Assembly (NCBI GenBank): GCA_025358125.1
Contig: JANYKS010000097.1
Location: 62,001-126,000, forward strand
Source: Actinomycetes bacterium
GTDB taxonomy: Bacteria > Actinomycetota > Acidimicrobiia > Acidimicrobiales > Ilumatobacteraceae
Reading direction: 5' to 3'
DNA length: 64,000 nucleotides
Part shown: piece after piece, positions 8,702 to 17,067 of the stretch
How positions within the stretch are numbered: the stretch's first letter is position 1
How the letters are laid out: the number at the start of each line of letters is the position of its first letter
Translations under genes and position numbers: made by a program
Notes under the pieces: generated by a model
The model's database searches: none
Told to the model about the DNA's origin: nothing
The model's input: the letters and a program-made list of their open reading frames with translations, nothing else

Positions 8702-9487
8702 CTACTTGCCCTGCCAGTTCGGAGCCCGCTTTTCGATGAATGCGGTGAGCCCCTCCTTGGTGTCCTCGGAGTTCATCACTCGGGCGAACTCTGCGTTCGT
8801 CAGCGCCTTCAAGGTCTCGTCGTCGGAGTACGCCGCTGCCAACACGACCTTGCGACTGGCGTAGACGGCCAGGGGCGCGGCGGCGGTGATCTGGGCTGCC
8901 AATTTGAGCGCCTCGTCGAATGCCTGACCGGGCTCGACGAGGCGTGAGACGAGCCCGAGCTCGTAGGCTCGCCGGGCACTGAACGGCTCGCCGGTCAGGA
9001 TCGCCTCCATGGCCGCCGCCTGTCCGATCGCGCGGGGCAGGCGGAACAGGCCGCCGGCGCCGGCAATCAGGCTGCGCTTGACTTCGGCGAGGCCGAACGA
9101 TGCGCGGCTGCTCGCCACCACGAGGTCGCAGGCGAGCACGATCTCGCAGCCACCGGCCGTTGCCAGGCCATCGACGGCCGCGATGATCGGTTTACTCCGC
9201 TCGCGATATGTGAACCCGGCGAACCCGCCGCGCTTGGTGTTGAGGGCGCCGGCTTGGCCGGAGTTGATCGCCTTCAGATCGGCGCCGGCGCAAAAGACCG
9301 GCCGCTCCTGACCCTCCGAGTTCGCCCTCAGGATGCCGACCCAGATTTCCGGATCGGCCTCGAGCTGATCGAGCGCGGCCTCCATTGCGTTGGCGACGTC
9401 GCCGTTCACTGCGTTGCGGGCGTCGGGACGGTTGAGGGTGATGACCGCGACGCGGCCCAGCGCTTCGTACTGCACACTGTCGGCCAT
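8702..9487 (-). CDS. Enoyl-CoA hydratase/isomerase (crotonase family)
   Basis: 261 aa. Oxyanion-hole segments are 'AVFCAGADLKAI'-like (residues about 62-76) and 'GGCEIVLACDL'. Both catalytic glutamates of true hydratases are present, in GGCE and GLAEV, so hydratase activity is plausible. The start ATG 9487 is chosen because TAGGTT (9495-9500, minus strand) ends 7 nt upstream, a leaderless arrangement; a second possible start lies 9 bp earlier. It acts in fatty-acid or branched acyl-CoA oxidation. No other beta-oxidation gene is adjacent, so the substrate is open. Confidence 0.9.
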   Translation of the reverse strand: MADSVQYEALGRVAVITLNRPDARNAVNGDVANAMEAALDQLEADPEIWVGILRANSEGQERPVFCAGADLKAINSGQAGALNTKRGGFAGFTYRERSKPIIAAVDGLATAGGCEIVLACDLVVASSRASFGLAEVKRSLIAGAGGLFRLPRAIGQAAAMEAILTGEPFSARRAYELGLVSRLVEPGQAFDEALKLAAQITAAAPLAVYASRKVVLAAAYSDDETLKALTNAEFARVMNSEDTKEGLTAFIEKRAPNWQGK

Positions 9488-9545
9488 GACACACAACCTA
9501 AGGGTGCGTGGTGGCGGAGCACGAATTGACCGTGGCGGCCGGGCG

Positions 9546-11249
9546 CTACCTGTCGTTGTCGGCCTGTGGTACTGCCCCGACAGCGTCGGTTGCGGCAGTT
9601 GCGACCGCAGCTGCGGTCAGCACTTCGGTCGCGGCTTCGACCAGGGGATCGCCGGCGGTGGCTTCGACCGGAACCTCGGCGGCGGTCACGGCTTCGACCG
9701 GAGCCTCGACAGCGGTCACGGCTTCGACGGGAACCTCGGCGGCGGTCACGGCTTCGACCGCAGATTCGACAGCGGTCACGGCTTCGACCGCAGATTCGGG
9801 CGCCGGGGTATCCGCAGCCGCAGCAGCCGACGCAGTCGGCGTCTGGATTCGCGGCGGATTCGCGCTTGCCGGCTTGGGCGGCGCAGACTTGCGCGCGGGC
9901 GCCGTCGGGCGGTTGGGCCGGATCGGCTTGGGCATCGACGAACCAGCCGTGACCTCGATCCCGAACAGCGCAGCGATGTGCGGCAGCGCTGGTGCAAGAC
10001 GTTTCATCGTGGCGGTGAGCTCGTCGGTGATCTGAGTCGGAGGTGCGGTCGGTTTGATGAGTGCGCGCACCGGAGCGAACGCTGCCGCCTCGATCACGGC
10101 CGCCCAACGATCAGCCATCGCATCGGGGGTCAGAGACGCCGTCGCTCCATCAGCGAGGCGGGTCGCCAACTCCGGTGGGAATCGAATGCCAGCTTTGGGC
10201 GGCTGCGATGAGAGCTTGAGGGCGCGGATCACGCGGCCGACGCCGAGCGCAGCAGTGATGTCGTCGAGCCACAGCAGAGTCTCGCTCTCCTGCCTCGCAA
10301 TGAGCGCCTGCTTCAGTTCGGCTGCCAGGGCGCGAGTCGTTTCGTCGCGGGCAACGACGGGATCCTCGCCGGAGGCGACCACCGACCGGAGATCGGGCAG
10401 TGCCAGCTCGGCCAGATCGGCCTGTGCGGCCTCGGCCCGGTCGTGCCATTCAGCGACCCTCAGTTTGGGGAGCAACTGCTCGGCCATCTGGATCAGACCG
10501 GCTGCTGGGATCTCTTCCTTGCCCTCGGCCCTGAGGCGAACATTCTGTTCCTGCACGGCCTGGCGGACGGCCGGTATTCCGCCCTGCAGGGCGCGTTCGG
10601 CCACGGGGCGCTGGGCCTCCGGCAGGTCGGCCAGCACAGCCGAGCGGTGGGCGCGGCCTGGCTTGAGCCGCTTCGGCTTGGGGCGTTGGGGCAGCTCTGG
10701 CGGGGGAGTGAAGTTCGGGCGCGGACGGCGATCGCGCCGCTCGCCACCCGCAGAATCGCTCGGTACCCGCGGTGGTCGGTCGCTGTCGCGACGAGGGCTA
10801 CGATCGCCGCCTGCGCTGTCGCCGCCGGGACCACCTGGCCCAGCCGGCCGGGCGCCGTCGCGGCGCGGATGGCGATCGCCGTCGGCGCGCGGTGCACGAT
10901 CGCCGTCGGGGCGGCGCGGCGGCCGATCGCGGCGATCACCACGATCACCACGATCACCACGAGTGCCTTTGGCAAGTTGCGACGTCACCGCCTCGAACGG
11001 CGTCGAACTCGGCAGGATCTCGAGTAGGCCGATCTTGTCGGCCTTGGCCTTGACAGGCGAGGTGTTCAAGACGGTGGTGCCGTCGAGCTCGATCTCGACC
11101 TCGGCCCGCAACAGATCGCCGACCTTGGCGTCAGAGGACAGGATTGCCGATCCGAGCACACCCTTTGGCTCGCGTGCCCCGGCTGCGCGCCAGGTCCACG
11201 TGCCGTCTGGGCGCGCGCTTGTCAGTTCGATCTCAATCCTGCGGGACAT
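9546..11249 (-). CDS. Uncharacterised repeat-rich protein with conserved N-terminal domain
   Basis: 567 aa. The N-terminus (about 1-80, 'SRRIEIELTSARPDGTWTW') looks like a small beta-rich, possibly nucleic-acid-binding domain. It is followed by an Arg/Asp/Gly-rich tract made of GDR-type repeats, a Pro/Lys linker, a helical middle (about 190-440) and a C-terminal Ala/Val/Glu repeat encoded by 30-bp units. The start at 11249 is supported by TAGCGT 8 nt upstream and by the conserved N-terminus; an ATG at 11288 is less likely. RGD-rich tract plus helical core suggests an RNA-associated protein, but this is inference. Confidence 0.7.
   Translation of the reverse strand: MSRRIEIELTSARPDGTWTWRAAGAREPKGVLGSAILSSDAKVGDLLRAEVEIELDGTTVLNTSPVKAKADKIGLLEILPSSTPFEAVTSQLAKGTRGDRGDRGDRRDRPPRRPDGDRAPRADGDRHPRRDGARPAGPGGPGGDSAGGDRSPRRDSDRPPRVPSDSAGGERRDRRPRPNFTPPPELPQRPKPKRLKPGRAHRSAVLADLPEAQRPVAERALQGGIPAVRQAVQEQNVRLRAEGKEEIPAAGLIQMAEQLLPKLRVAEWHDRAEAAQADLAELALPDLRSVVASGEDPVVARDETTRALAAELKQALIARQESETLLWLDDITAALGVGRVIRALKLSSQPPKAGIRFPPELATRLADGATASLTPDAMADRWAAVIEAAAFAPVRALIKPTAPPTQITDELTATMKRLAPALPHIAALFGIEVTAGSSMPKPIRPNRPTAPARKSAPPKPASANPPRIQTPTASAAAAADTPAPESAVEAVTAVESAVEAVTAAEVPVEAVTAVEAPVEAVTAAEVPVEATAGDPLVEAATEVLTAAAVATAATDAVGAVPQADNDR
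9661..9799. repeat. 30-bp in-frame tandem repeat (about 4.6 copies)
   Basis: Units at 9661-9690, 9691-9720, 9721-9750 and 9751-9780, plus a partial copy, begin GCTTCGACCG and end GCGGTCACG. On the minus strand they encode decapeptides of the type AVTA-E-PVE at the C-terminus of the neighbouring repeat-rich protein. The length keeps frame, so copy-number change alters only the tail. Confidence 0.85.
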
Positions 11250-11348
11250 AGACCGCAACGCTACCCGCAGAACCTCTGCTCTCTTCACCCATATCGAACG
11301 CGCAACTCAGTTGAAGAGCACCGACGCGCGGTCAGTACGTTTGCGAAC

Positions 11349-11867
11349 GTGTCGATCTACGCGCTGGGCAACCAGATCCCCGATATCCATCCCGACGCCT
11401 TCGTTCATCCCGATGCCGTCGTCATCGGTTCGGTCTGGATCGGCGCCGAGAGCAGCATCTGGCCGTGCGCAGTGCTGCGCGGCGACGACGGTGAAATCCA
11501 CATCGGCGCGCGTACGTCGATCCAGGACGGGAGCGTCATCCACACCACGCCGGCCTTCGCGACGATCGTCGGTGACGATTGCGTGATCGGCCACATCGTG
11601 CACCTCGAGGGGTGCACGATCGAGAATCGCTCGCTCGTCGGCAACGGCTCGATCGTCATGCACGAGGTGATCGTTCGCAGCGGGTCGGTGGTCGCGGCCA
11701 ACTCGGTGCTGCTCAACGGCATGATCGTCCCCGCCGGCGCGCTCGCAGCAGGGGTGCCGGCAGTGATCAAGGAGGGCAGGGCCAAGGTCGAACTCATCGA
11801 TCAGGCCGTGCAGAGTTACGTCCTCAAGGGTCGTCGGTTCAAGAGCTCGCTGCGACGCATCGAGTGA
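11349..11867 (+). CDS. Gamma-class carbonic anhydrase-like protein (left-handed beta-helix)
   Basis: 172 aa. Hexapeptide repeats run from 'IPDIHPDAFVHPDAVVIGSVWIG'. Metal-ligand positions of gamma-CA/YrdA are present: H in SVIHTT, then H in CVIGHIVHLEGC (two histidines). The GTG start is supported by TACGTT (11336-11341) 7 nt upstream. It probably binds zinc or iron as a trimer; YrdA/PaaY relatives often have weak CO2 hydration or thioesterase activity. The stop overlaps the prmA start (TGATG), so the two are coupled. Confidence 0.88.
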   Translation: MSIYALGNQIPDIHPDAFVHPDAVVIGSVWIGAESSIWPCAVLRGDDGEIHIGARTSIQDGSVIHTTPAFATIVGDDCVIGHIVHLEGCTIENRSLVGNGSIVMHEVIVRSGSVVAANSVLLNGMIVPAGALAAGVPAVIKEGRAKVELIDQAVQSYVLKGRRFKSSLRRIE

Positions 11868-12682
11868 TGCTCGCGCTGGTGGTCACGGTCGGACGGGCCG
11901 ACGCCGAGTTGGCTTCCGACGAACTGTGGTCTCTCGGCGTCATCGCGATCGAGGAACGTTACGACACCGAGACCGGCGTCGTCGAGCTGTGGACCTCGTT
12001 GGGCGACGACGTGGAGACCGTGGCGATGTCGCTCTCCGGGTTGGATCACGAGTGGTCATGGCGATTCGAAGCGGTGGACGAACGCGTCAGCGAGACGTGG
12101 CGCGAGCACGCGGTGCCGACGTGGGTCACACACCGGTTGATGGTCTATCCCGCCTGGCAGCGACGGCCCGACGTCGGCGATGTCGTCGCGATCGCGATCG
12201 AACCGGGAGCGACATTCGGCATGGGTGACCACCCGACGACGGTGCTGTCGATGCGTGCACTACAGGCGGCGGTCGCACCCGGTGTCACGGTGCTCGACGT
12301 CGGTTGCGGGAGCGGCGTGCTCGCGATCGCAGCGTGCCTCTTCGGCGCGTCATACTCGGACGCGATCGATATCTCGCCGGCGGCAGTCCCGACGACGCGC
12401 GACAACGCGGTCTGCAACGGCGTCGCCGACCGGGTTCGCGTCTCGACGACACCGCTGCGCGAGGTTGATGGCCGCTACGACGTCGTCGTTGCCAACATCC
12501 TCGCGCCGGCTCTGATCGAACTTGCAGCCGACCTGAAGCGGGTGCTCGCCATCGGCGGGCAACTGATCGTCAGCGGTATCCTTGCCGACCGCCATGCCCA
12601 CGTTCTCAGGTCGCTGGCGCCGCTGAATCTGGTGGCTCGCGATGACCTTGGCGGCTGGACTGCGATCACCCTGGGCGCGTGA
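11867..12682 (+). CDS. prmA: Ribosomal protein L11 methyltransferase
   Basis: 271 aa from the ATG overlapping the previous stop. The N-terminal 'LWSLGVIAIEER' domain precedes a Rossmann methyltransferase with motif I 'VLDVGCGSGVLAIAA' and the PrmA hallmark 'GMGDHPTTVLSMRAL'. 'NILAPALIEL' replaces the NPPY-type motif, as in other PrmA. It methylates ribosomal protein L11 with SAM. The 3' end overlaps the convergent ribokinase gene by 17 bp. Coupling with a gamma-CA gene may simply be economy. Confidence 0.88.
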   Translation: MLALVVTVGRADAELASDELWSLGVIAIEERYDTETGVVELWTSLGDDVETVAMSLSGLDHEWSWRFEAVDERVSETWREHAVPTWVTHRLMVYPAWQRRPDVGDVVAIAIEPGATFGMGDHPTTVLSMRALQAAVAPGVTVLDVGCGSGVLAIAACLFGASYSDAIDISPAAVPTTRDNAVCNGVADRVRVSTTPLREVDGRYDVVVANILAPALIELAADLKRVLAIGGQLIVSGILADRHAHVLRSLAPLNLVARDDLGGWTAITLGA

Positions 12683-13553
12683 GCAGCGCGTCGATCTCGG
12701 GCCGTGTCGGAAGTGACGGAACGGCGCCGGCGCGAGTCGTTGCGAGGGCGCCGGTTGCGGCAGCGAAGCGAAGTGCCCCGGCGAGGCTCGCGCCCGCTGC
12801 CAGTTCTGCTGCGAAACCTCCGCAGAACGCATCACCGGCGGCCGTCGTATCGACCGACTCGACCGCGAATGCCGCCACGACGACATCGTCCGCACCGGAG
12901 GTGCACAGCTTGGCGCCGCGCGCTCCGAGCGTGACGACGACGGCTCGTGCACCGAGGCGGAGCAACTCGGCGACACCGCCGAGGATCTCGACCTCGTGCT
13001 CGTTGGGGATCACCACGTCGCACAGCGCCAGGATCTCTGACGACAAGGTCATTGCCGGTGCAGGGTTGAGGATCGTCGTAACGCCAGCGGCTCGCGCCGC
13101 CGACAGCGCAGCCCGCACCGTCGCCACCGGTACCTCCAACTGGACGAGGAGCACCCGCGCGGATGTGGCGATTGCGCTGACGTCGCTCTCGGTGAGCTCA
13201 CGGTTCGCACCGGCGACGACGATGATCGAGTTCTCACCGGCCGCCGACACACCGATCAGCGCCCGGCCCGTCGCAGCGTTGGGGAGCAGCCGCAGCGCGC
13301 TTGCGTCGATGCCATCATCGGCGATCACAGCCAGCAATCGGCGGGCCGCGTCATCGTCTCCGACTGCGCCGCAGAATGTGGTGCGTGCTCCCGCCCGCGC
13401 CGCGGCGACAGCCTGATTCAGACCCTTGCCACCCGCGTGTTCGGTGTAGCTCGATCCGAGCACCGTCTCACCCGGACCGGGGAGCCGATCCGTCGTCGCG
13501 ACGAGATCGAGGTTCGCGCTCCCGACGACGCAGACGTCGAAACGCCAGGTCAC
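12666..13553 (-). CDS. rbsK: Ribokinase-type PfkB carbohydrate kinase
   Basis: 295 aa. PfkB signature 1 is 'GGKGLNQAVAAARAGA' (about residues 41-56). Signature 2 with the catalytic Asp and anion hole is 'VDTTAAGDAFCGGF' near residue 250. The monovalent-cation and ATP loops look normal. It phosphorylates a pentose or nucleoside-type sugar; ribose is the best guess from GGKG-NQA. GTG start. It lies 8 bp downstream of whiB in the same direction, an unusual operon partner, and no ribose transporter is nearby. Confidence 0.85.
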   Translation of the reverse strand: MTWRFDVCVVGSANLDLVATTDRLPGPGETVLGSSYTEHAGGKGLNQAVAAARAGARTTFCGAVGDDDAARRLLAVIADDGIDASALRLLPNAATGRALIGVSAAGENSIIVVAGANRELTESDVSAIATSARVLLVQLEVPVATVRAALSAARAAGVTTILNPAPAMTLSSEILALCDVVIPNEHEVEILGGVAELLRLGARAVVVTLGARGAKLCTSGADDVVVAAFAVESVDTTAAGDAFCGGFAAELAAGASLAGALRFAAATGALATTRAGAVPSLPTRPEIDALLTRPG

Positions 13554-13561
13554 GGCGTCGA

Positions 13562-13867
13562 TCAGCCGACGCTGCGGGCCCGTACGCCGATCGGGGCAAT
13601 CAGGCGGTACCCGGCGGCGTGGCGCTGGTCCTCGGACTCGCCACCCCAGAACCCGTACTCGTGGTTGTCACGCGCGTAGACACGACAACTGTCGCTCACC
13701 CGACAACTGGCGCACACCGACCGTGCCATCGCCTCGCGACGATCACGGGCCTGGGGCCTTTCCGCCGGGGCGGGGAAGAACAAGTTCGTCAAAGCCTTGC
13801 ACGCAGCGTCGTTCATCCACCGATCGTCGGTGGCGTCGCGATGAAACATGATCTCGACAGCAGCCAT
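13562..13867 (-). CDS. WhiB-family iron-sulfur transcription factor
   Basis: 101 aa. Four cluster ligands are visible as C23-x28-C52-x2-C55-x5-C61, followed by the family turn GFWGG (72-76) and a basic tail. WhiB proteins bind a [4Fe-4S] cluster and usually act through sigma-A; they are restricted to Actinobacteria and their phages. A Shine-Dalgarno AAGGGGG lies just before the ATG. The long leader contains a hairpin (13895-13918) and a palindrome (13953-13967). The WhiB subclass cannot be told from these residues. Confidence 0.92.
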   Translation of the reverse strand: MAAVEIMFHRDATDDRWMNDAACKALTNLFFPAPAERPQARDRREAMARSVCASCRVSDSCRVYARDNHEYGFWGGESEDQRHAAGYRLIAPIGVRARSVG

Positions 13868-13894
13868 GGAACCCCCTTGACCAATTCGTTGAGC

Positions 13895-13918
13895 ACCCGG
13901 CTCGAAAATCAGCCGGGT
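13895..13918 (-). promoter_or_regulatory. Stem-loop in the whiB 5' leader
   Basis: ACCCGGCT (13895-13902) and AGCCGGGT (13911-13918) form a perfect 8-bp stem with an 8-nt loop about 28 nt before the whiB start. There is no U-run, so it is not a simple intrinsic terminator. It could slow translation or protect the leader. Confidence 0.5.
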
Positions 13919-13952
13919 AGAACGATCTTAGGGAGAACTAACCGCGGAGTCA

Positions 13953-13967
13953 ATTGCATGATGCAAT
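13953..13967. promoter_or_regulatory. Palindrome upstream of whiB, possible operator
   Basis: ATTGCAT, one spacer base, then ATGCAAT: a perfect 7-bp inverted repeat in an AT-richer pocket between the whiB leader and the ltaE stop. The position fits an operator or promoter-proximal site for whiB. No family-specific binding motif was recognised. Confidence 0.4.
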
Positions 13968-14013
13968 GAAATTTCTGCTCCGGATCGGGAGTCGGCTTGG
14001 AGCACTCGTGGCC

Positions 14014-15081
14014 TTACACAGCGGGTGACAGGTCGAGAAATTCGCGAACGCCTGCCGCGAACGTGTCGACGTCGGCATCGGTCGTGTCCCAGGCAGTCAT
14101 CCAGCGGACCTGATTGACGGGCACGCTCCAGTCCCAGAAGAAACACCAATCCTGCAGCGGCTTGATCGCAACGGCCGGGAGGTGGGGGAAGACGCTATTG
14201 ACTTTCGGCGCGGCGTCGAAGACCACGTCGGGGATGTGTCGGGTGGCGTCGTAGAGTCGGCGTGCCATCGCGTTGGAGTGTGATGCCAGCGACAGCCACA
14301 AGTCGTCGTGCAGGAGCGCGTTGAACTGGGCCGCGACGAAACGCATCTTCGAAGGGAGTTGGGTGACCTGCTTGCGAACGTAAGGGGCCGCCGCCGCGAA
14401 GCGATCGGTGAGATAGACGACCGCTTCGCCGTACATCATCCCGTTCTTGGTCGCCCCGAACGTGACGACGTCGACCCCGGCATCGACGGTCATCGAGCGC
14501 AGGGCTTCGATCGTCCCGCCGGCCGTGGCAACGGCGTTGGCCAGCCGGGCACCGTCGACGTGCACGGACATGCCGAGGCGATGGGCCGTCTCGCTCAGTG
14601 CGCCGATCTCGGCCGCGGTGTAGACCGTACCGAGTTCGGTGCTCTGAGTCAGGCTGACGACACCCGGCTGTGCATGGTGCATCTGGCCGAGCGCGTGGGC
14701 CTGCTCCTCGATCTGGGCCGGCACGAGTTTTCCGTCCGGACAATCGAGATCGATCAGCTTCGCGCCGAGGATCCGTTCCGGCGCGCCCGTCTCGTCGACG
14801 TTGATGTGCGACCAATTGGTGCAAACGACCGCTTGTGCAGGGCCGAGCATGGTGGCGAGCGCCATGACGTTCGCACCCGTTCCGCCCCATACGAGGAACG
14901 CCTGCGACTGCTGACCGAACAGTTCCTTGAACAACGCGTTGGTCTCCGCCGTCCAACGGTCGTCGCCGTACGCGAGGGCATGGCCGGCGTTGGCGGATTG
15001 CAGCGCGGCCATCACCGCCGGATGGACGCCGGCCGCGTTGTCGCTGGCAAAGGCTCGCGAGGGTGCGGAAACGGAGATCAT
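14014..15081 (-). CDS. ltaE: Low-specificity threonine aldolase (beta-eliminating lyase family, PLP)
   Basis: 355 aa fold-type I PLP enzyme. 'VWGGTGANVMAL' binds the cofactor phosphate region, 'VHVDGARLANAV' holds the PLP-contacting Asp, and the Schiff-base Lys is in 'TFGATKNGMMYGE'. The family cleaves L-threonine and other beta-hydroxy-alpha-amino acids to glycine plus an aldehyde. AATACT lies 6 nt before the ATG on the minus strand, compatible with a leaderless start. It is downstream of the oxygenase gene (75-bp gap, same strand), which suggests a joint role with a hydroxylated amino acid. Confidence 0.88.
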   Translation of the reverse strand: MISVSAPSRAFASDNAAGVHPAVMAALQSANAGHALAYGDDRWTAETNALFKELFGQQSQAFLVWGGTGANVMALATMLGPAQAVVCTNWSHINVDETGAPERILGAKLIDLDCPDGKLVPAQIEEQAHALGQMHHAQPGVVSLTQSTELGTVYTAAEIGALSETAHRLGMSVHVDGARLANAVATAGGTIEALRSMTVDAGVDVVTFGATKNGMMYGEAVVYLTDRFAAAAPYVRKQVTQLPSKMRFVAAQFNALLHDDLWLSLASHSNAMARRLYDATRHIPDVVFDAAPKVNSVFPHLPAVAIKPLQDWCFFWDWSVPVNQVRWMTAWDTTDADVDTFAAGVREFLDLSPAV

Positions 15082-15156
15082 CTGCTCAGTATTGCCGGTG
15101 ATCTGCGAAACAATGGAGACGACGACACGACGAGACGCCGGCGGGCCACTACCGGG

Positions 15157-16089
15157 TCACTCGCCGAAGACGGTGGTGATGACCCGTCCGGTGCGCTCAC
15201 CCTCGCTCGCCGAGAGGTCCTCGACCACGAATGCACGCTGCAGCCAACGATCGGTGCCATCGAAGCGGGCGGTGAACGGGGACCGACCGTGGACCACGAC
15301 GCTGTTGTCGATCACGAGCAAGTCGCCCGGCTCGAGGACGACCCCACCGTGATGCTCGGTCAATGTCGTACCCAACATATGCAATGCCTCCTCGGCCTCT
15401 TCGTCGATGCCGACCATCAGGTCCTCGTCGAACACCATCGCCGGATTGGCGACATCGCCGCTGAGCACGGGCAGCGCAGGACCGAGCACGTTGGAGCGAC
15501 CATCGAGATAGCTCGAGTCGACCGAGCACCGAAAGAGCGGCTGGAACAGCACGTCGATCACGTCCTGGGGCAGATGGGGGAGTGCGCCGTGGATCGACGC
15601 GATGGTCGTTCGGGCCTGGGGATCGCCGCGGAGGCAGTACAGCAAGAGGTAGCGGGGCCGGTGGGGATGGAACGCGGCCTCGGTGTGGAACATCAGGTTC
15701 ACTTTCGACGATGTTGAGGTCTGCCTCGATGCCGACGCCTTGACCGGCACGATGTTCTGGACGACGTCACCGCGATGTTCGGGCAGGTAGCCAACCGGTT
15801 CGCCGAGCAGCGATGCAAAGGTGAGGAGACGAATCTCGGTCGCCGCGCTCTTCTCGGTCGCAACGGTCGGTTCGGGCGGCGTCGGGGGCAGATCGCCGAC
15901 AGGGAGGCCGCGCAGGAGCAGGCAACCAGCGGGTGGCGGTGTGTTCCGGAAGGCGTCAAGCTGTGTGCGCAACACGGCCGGCACGTCGAATGCCTGCTCC
16001 GCCGCGAGGCGCACCAGAGCGACGTCGTCCAGCAATCGATTGGAATGTATATTCCACAGTCTAACCACGAACGGAACTAATAGACCCAT
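15157..16089 (-). CDS. Fe(II)/2-oxoglutarate oxygenase of the clavaminate synthase/AsnO/VioC type
   Basis: 310 aa. The metal triad is visible as H-x-E in 'LMFHTEAAFHPHRPRYLLL' and a distal His in 'VVVHGRSPFTARF', followed by Arg (DRWLQRAF) for 2-oxoglutarate. The HxE (not HxD) form and the wording around it match L-Asn/L-Arg beta-hydroxylases. It likely hydroxylates a free or carrier-bound amino acid at C-beta. The start is uncertain: ATG 16089 gives an N-terminus overlapping a palindrome at 16041-16056, and TTG 16035 would leave that site upstream. It is divergent from an RpiR regulator. Confidence 0.78.
   Translation of the reverse strand: MGLLVPFVVRLWNIHSNRLLDDVALVRLAAEQAFDVPAVLRTQLDAFRNTPPPAGCLLLRGLPVGDLPPTPPEPTVATEKSAATEIRLLTFASLLGEPVGYLPEHRGDVVQNIVPVKASASRQTSTSSKVNLMFHTEAAFHPHRPRYLLLYCLRGDPQARTTIASIHGALPHLPQDVIDVLFQPLFRCSVDSSYLDGRSNVLGPALPVLSGDVANPAMVFDEDLMVGIDEEAEEALHMLGTTLTEHHGGVVLEPGDLLVIDNSVVVHGRSPFTARFDGTDRWLQRAFVVEDLSASEGERTGRVITTVFGE
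16041..16056. promoter_or_regulatory. Inverted repeat near the oxygenase/RpiR divergent start
   Basis: TGGAAT-GTAT-ATTCCA, a perfect 6+4+6 inverted repeat about 85 bp before the RpiR gene and at the extreme 5' end of the oxygenase frame. It could be the RpiR operator. That would imply the oxygenase starts downstream of it. Confidence 0.4.
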
Positions 16090-16140
16090 TCGTCGGGTTC
16101 TCGCCGTCTCGGGACCGGGCGATCAACTACGCTGCTGGCA

Positions 16141-16983
16141 ATGGAGGTCGCCGGTCGTATCGCAGAAGCGGGGACATCGCTCACCACGGCCGAGCGCCGG
16201 GTCGCCGAGATCGTGCTGAGCCGGCCGGAGCTGGTGGCGTTCGGCACCGTCGCTGAACTGGCGGAGGCTGCTCACGCGGGCGCGGCCACGGTCGTCCGGT
16301 TGGCGGCCAAGTTGGACTTCGACGGCTTCACTGCGCTTCAGGGCGCAGTCCAGAACGAACTGTCGAATCAGCTCCGACCTGCGGCAGTGCGTATCCGCGA
16401 GGCGCGCGGTGGGGTCGCGGTGCAGCGTCATCTCCAACGCGAGCTCGACAACGTGCAATCGACACTGCTCGCGATCGACGAGCAGGCAACGGCCGACGCC
16501 GTGCGGCATCTGTGCGCCCTCAGTCACTCGGTGTTGGTCGTGAGCGGCGATGCATCGACTGGAGTCAGCCTCCAGTTCGTCGGCGATCTCGGCGCGTTGC
16601 GCCCAGGTGTCGAGCTGTTGTCGGGCAATGAAGTCGCGGTCAGCCGCCGCCTGTCGCACATCGTCGACGGCGATGCCGTCGTTGCAATCGACCTGCGCCG
16701 TTACGACCGATGGGTCGTGCGGACGGCGCGTGAGGCCAAGCGCAGGGGAGCGTGGTTGCTCGCCCTCACCGATAGTGCCCTCTCGCCCCTGGCCGGTGTT
16801 GCCGATGTTTCGATCGTGCTCAGTGCCGGCGGCGTCGGACCGTTCGATAGTCACGTCGGCACTCTCGCACTCCTGAACGTGCTGGTCGCCGGCGCTTCCG
16901 ACGAGCTACGTGACATTGCCACCGAGCGGCTCGACCGGGCGGAGTCTGCCTGGAGCGCTGACTCCCAACTGATCGACCGCTGA
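16141..16983 (+). CDS. RpiR-family transcriptional regulator (HTH + SIS)
   Basis: 280 aa. The N-terminal HTH_6 domain (about 1-75) reads 'LTTAERRVAEIVLSRPELV' and 'AAHAGAATVVRLAAKLDFDGF'. The C-terminal SIS sugar-phosphate-type domain (about 110-260) includes 'VLVVSGDASTGVSLQFVGDL' and 'LALTDSALSPLAGVADVSIV'. The start is supported by TACGCT (16128-16133) 7 nt before the ATG. It lies divergently 51 bp from the oxygenase gene and probably controls it together with the downstream aldolase. The effector is unknown. Confidence 0.85.
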   Translation: MEVAGRIAEAGTSLTTAERRVAEIVLSRPELVAFGTVAELAEAAHAGAATVVRLAAKLDFDGFTALQGAVQNELSNQLRPAAVRIREARGGVAVQRHLQRELDNVQSTLLAIDEQATADAVRHLCALSHSVLVVSGDASTGVSLQFVGDLGALRPGVELLSGNEVAVSRRLSHIVDGDAVVAIDLRRYDRWVVRTAREAKRRGAWLLALTDSALSPLAGVADVSIVLSAGGVGPFDSHVGTLALLNVLVAGASDELRDIATERLDRAESAWSADSQLIDR

Positions 16984-17067
16984 GACGATCAAACCCGGGC
17001 ACCCACTGGTATGGGTATTGTTTCGTCATGACGAAAGGGACCAGACTTCGGGACGGGAGGGGAGGGC

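Noticed and set aside
10054-11586. Long plus-strand Ser/Arg-rich frame
   Set aside because: Antisense to the repeat-rich protein and overlapping the carbonic anhydrase start; no start signal.
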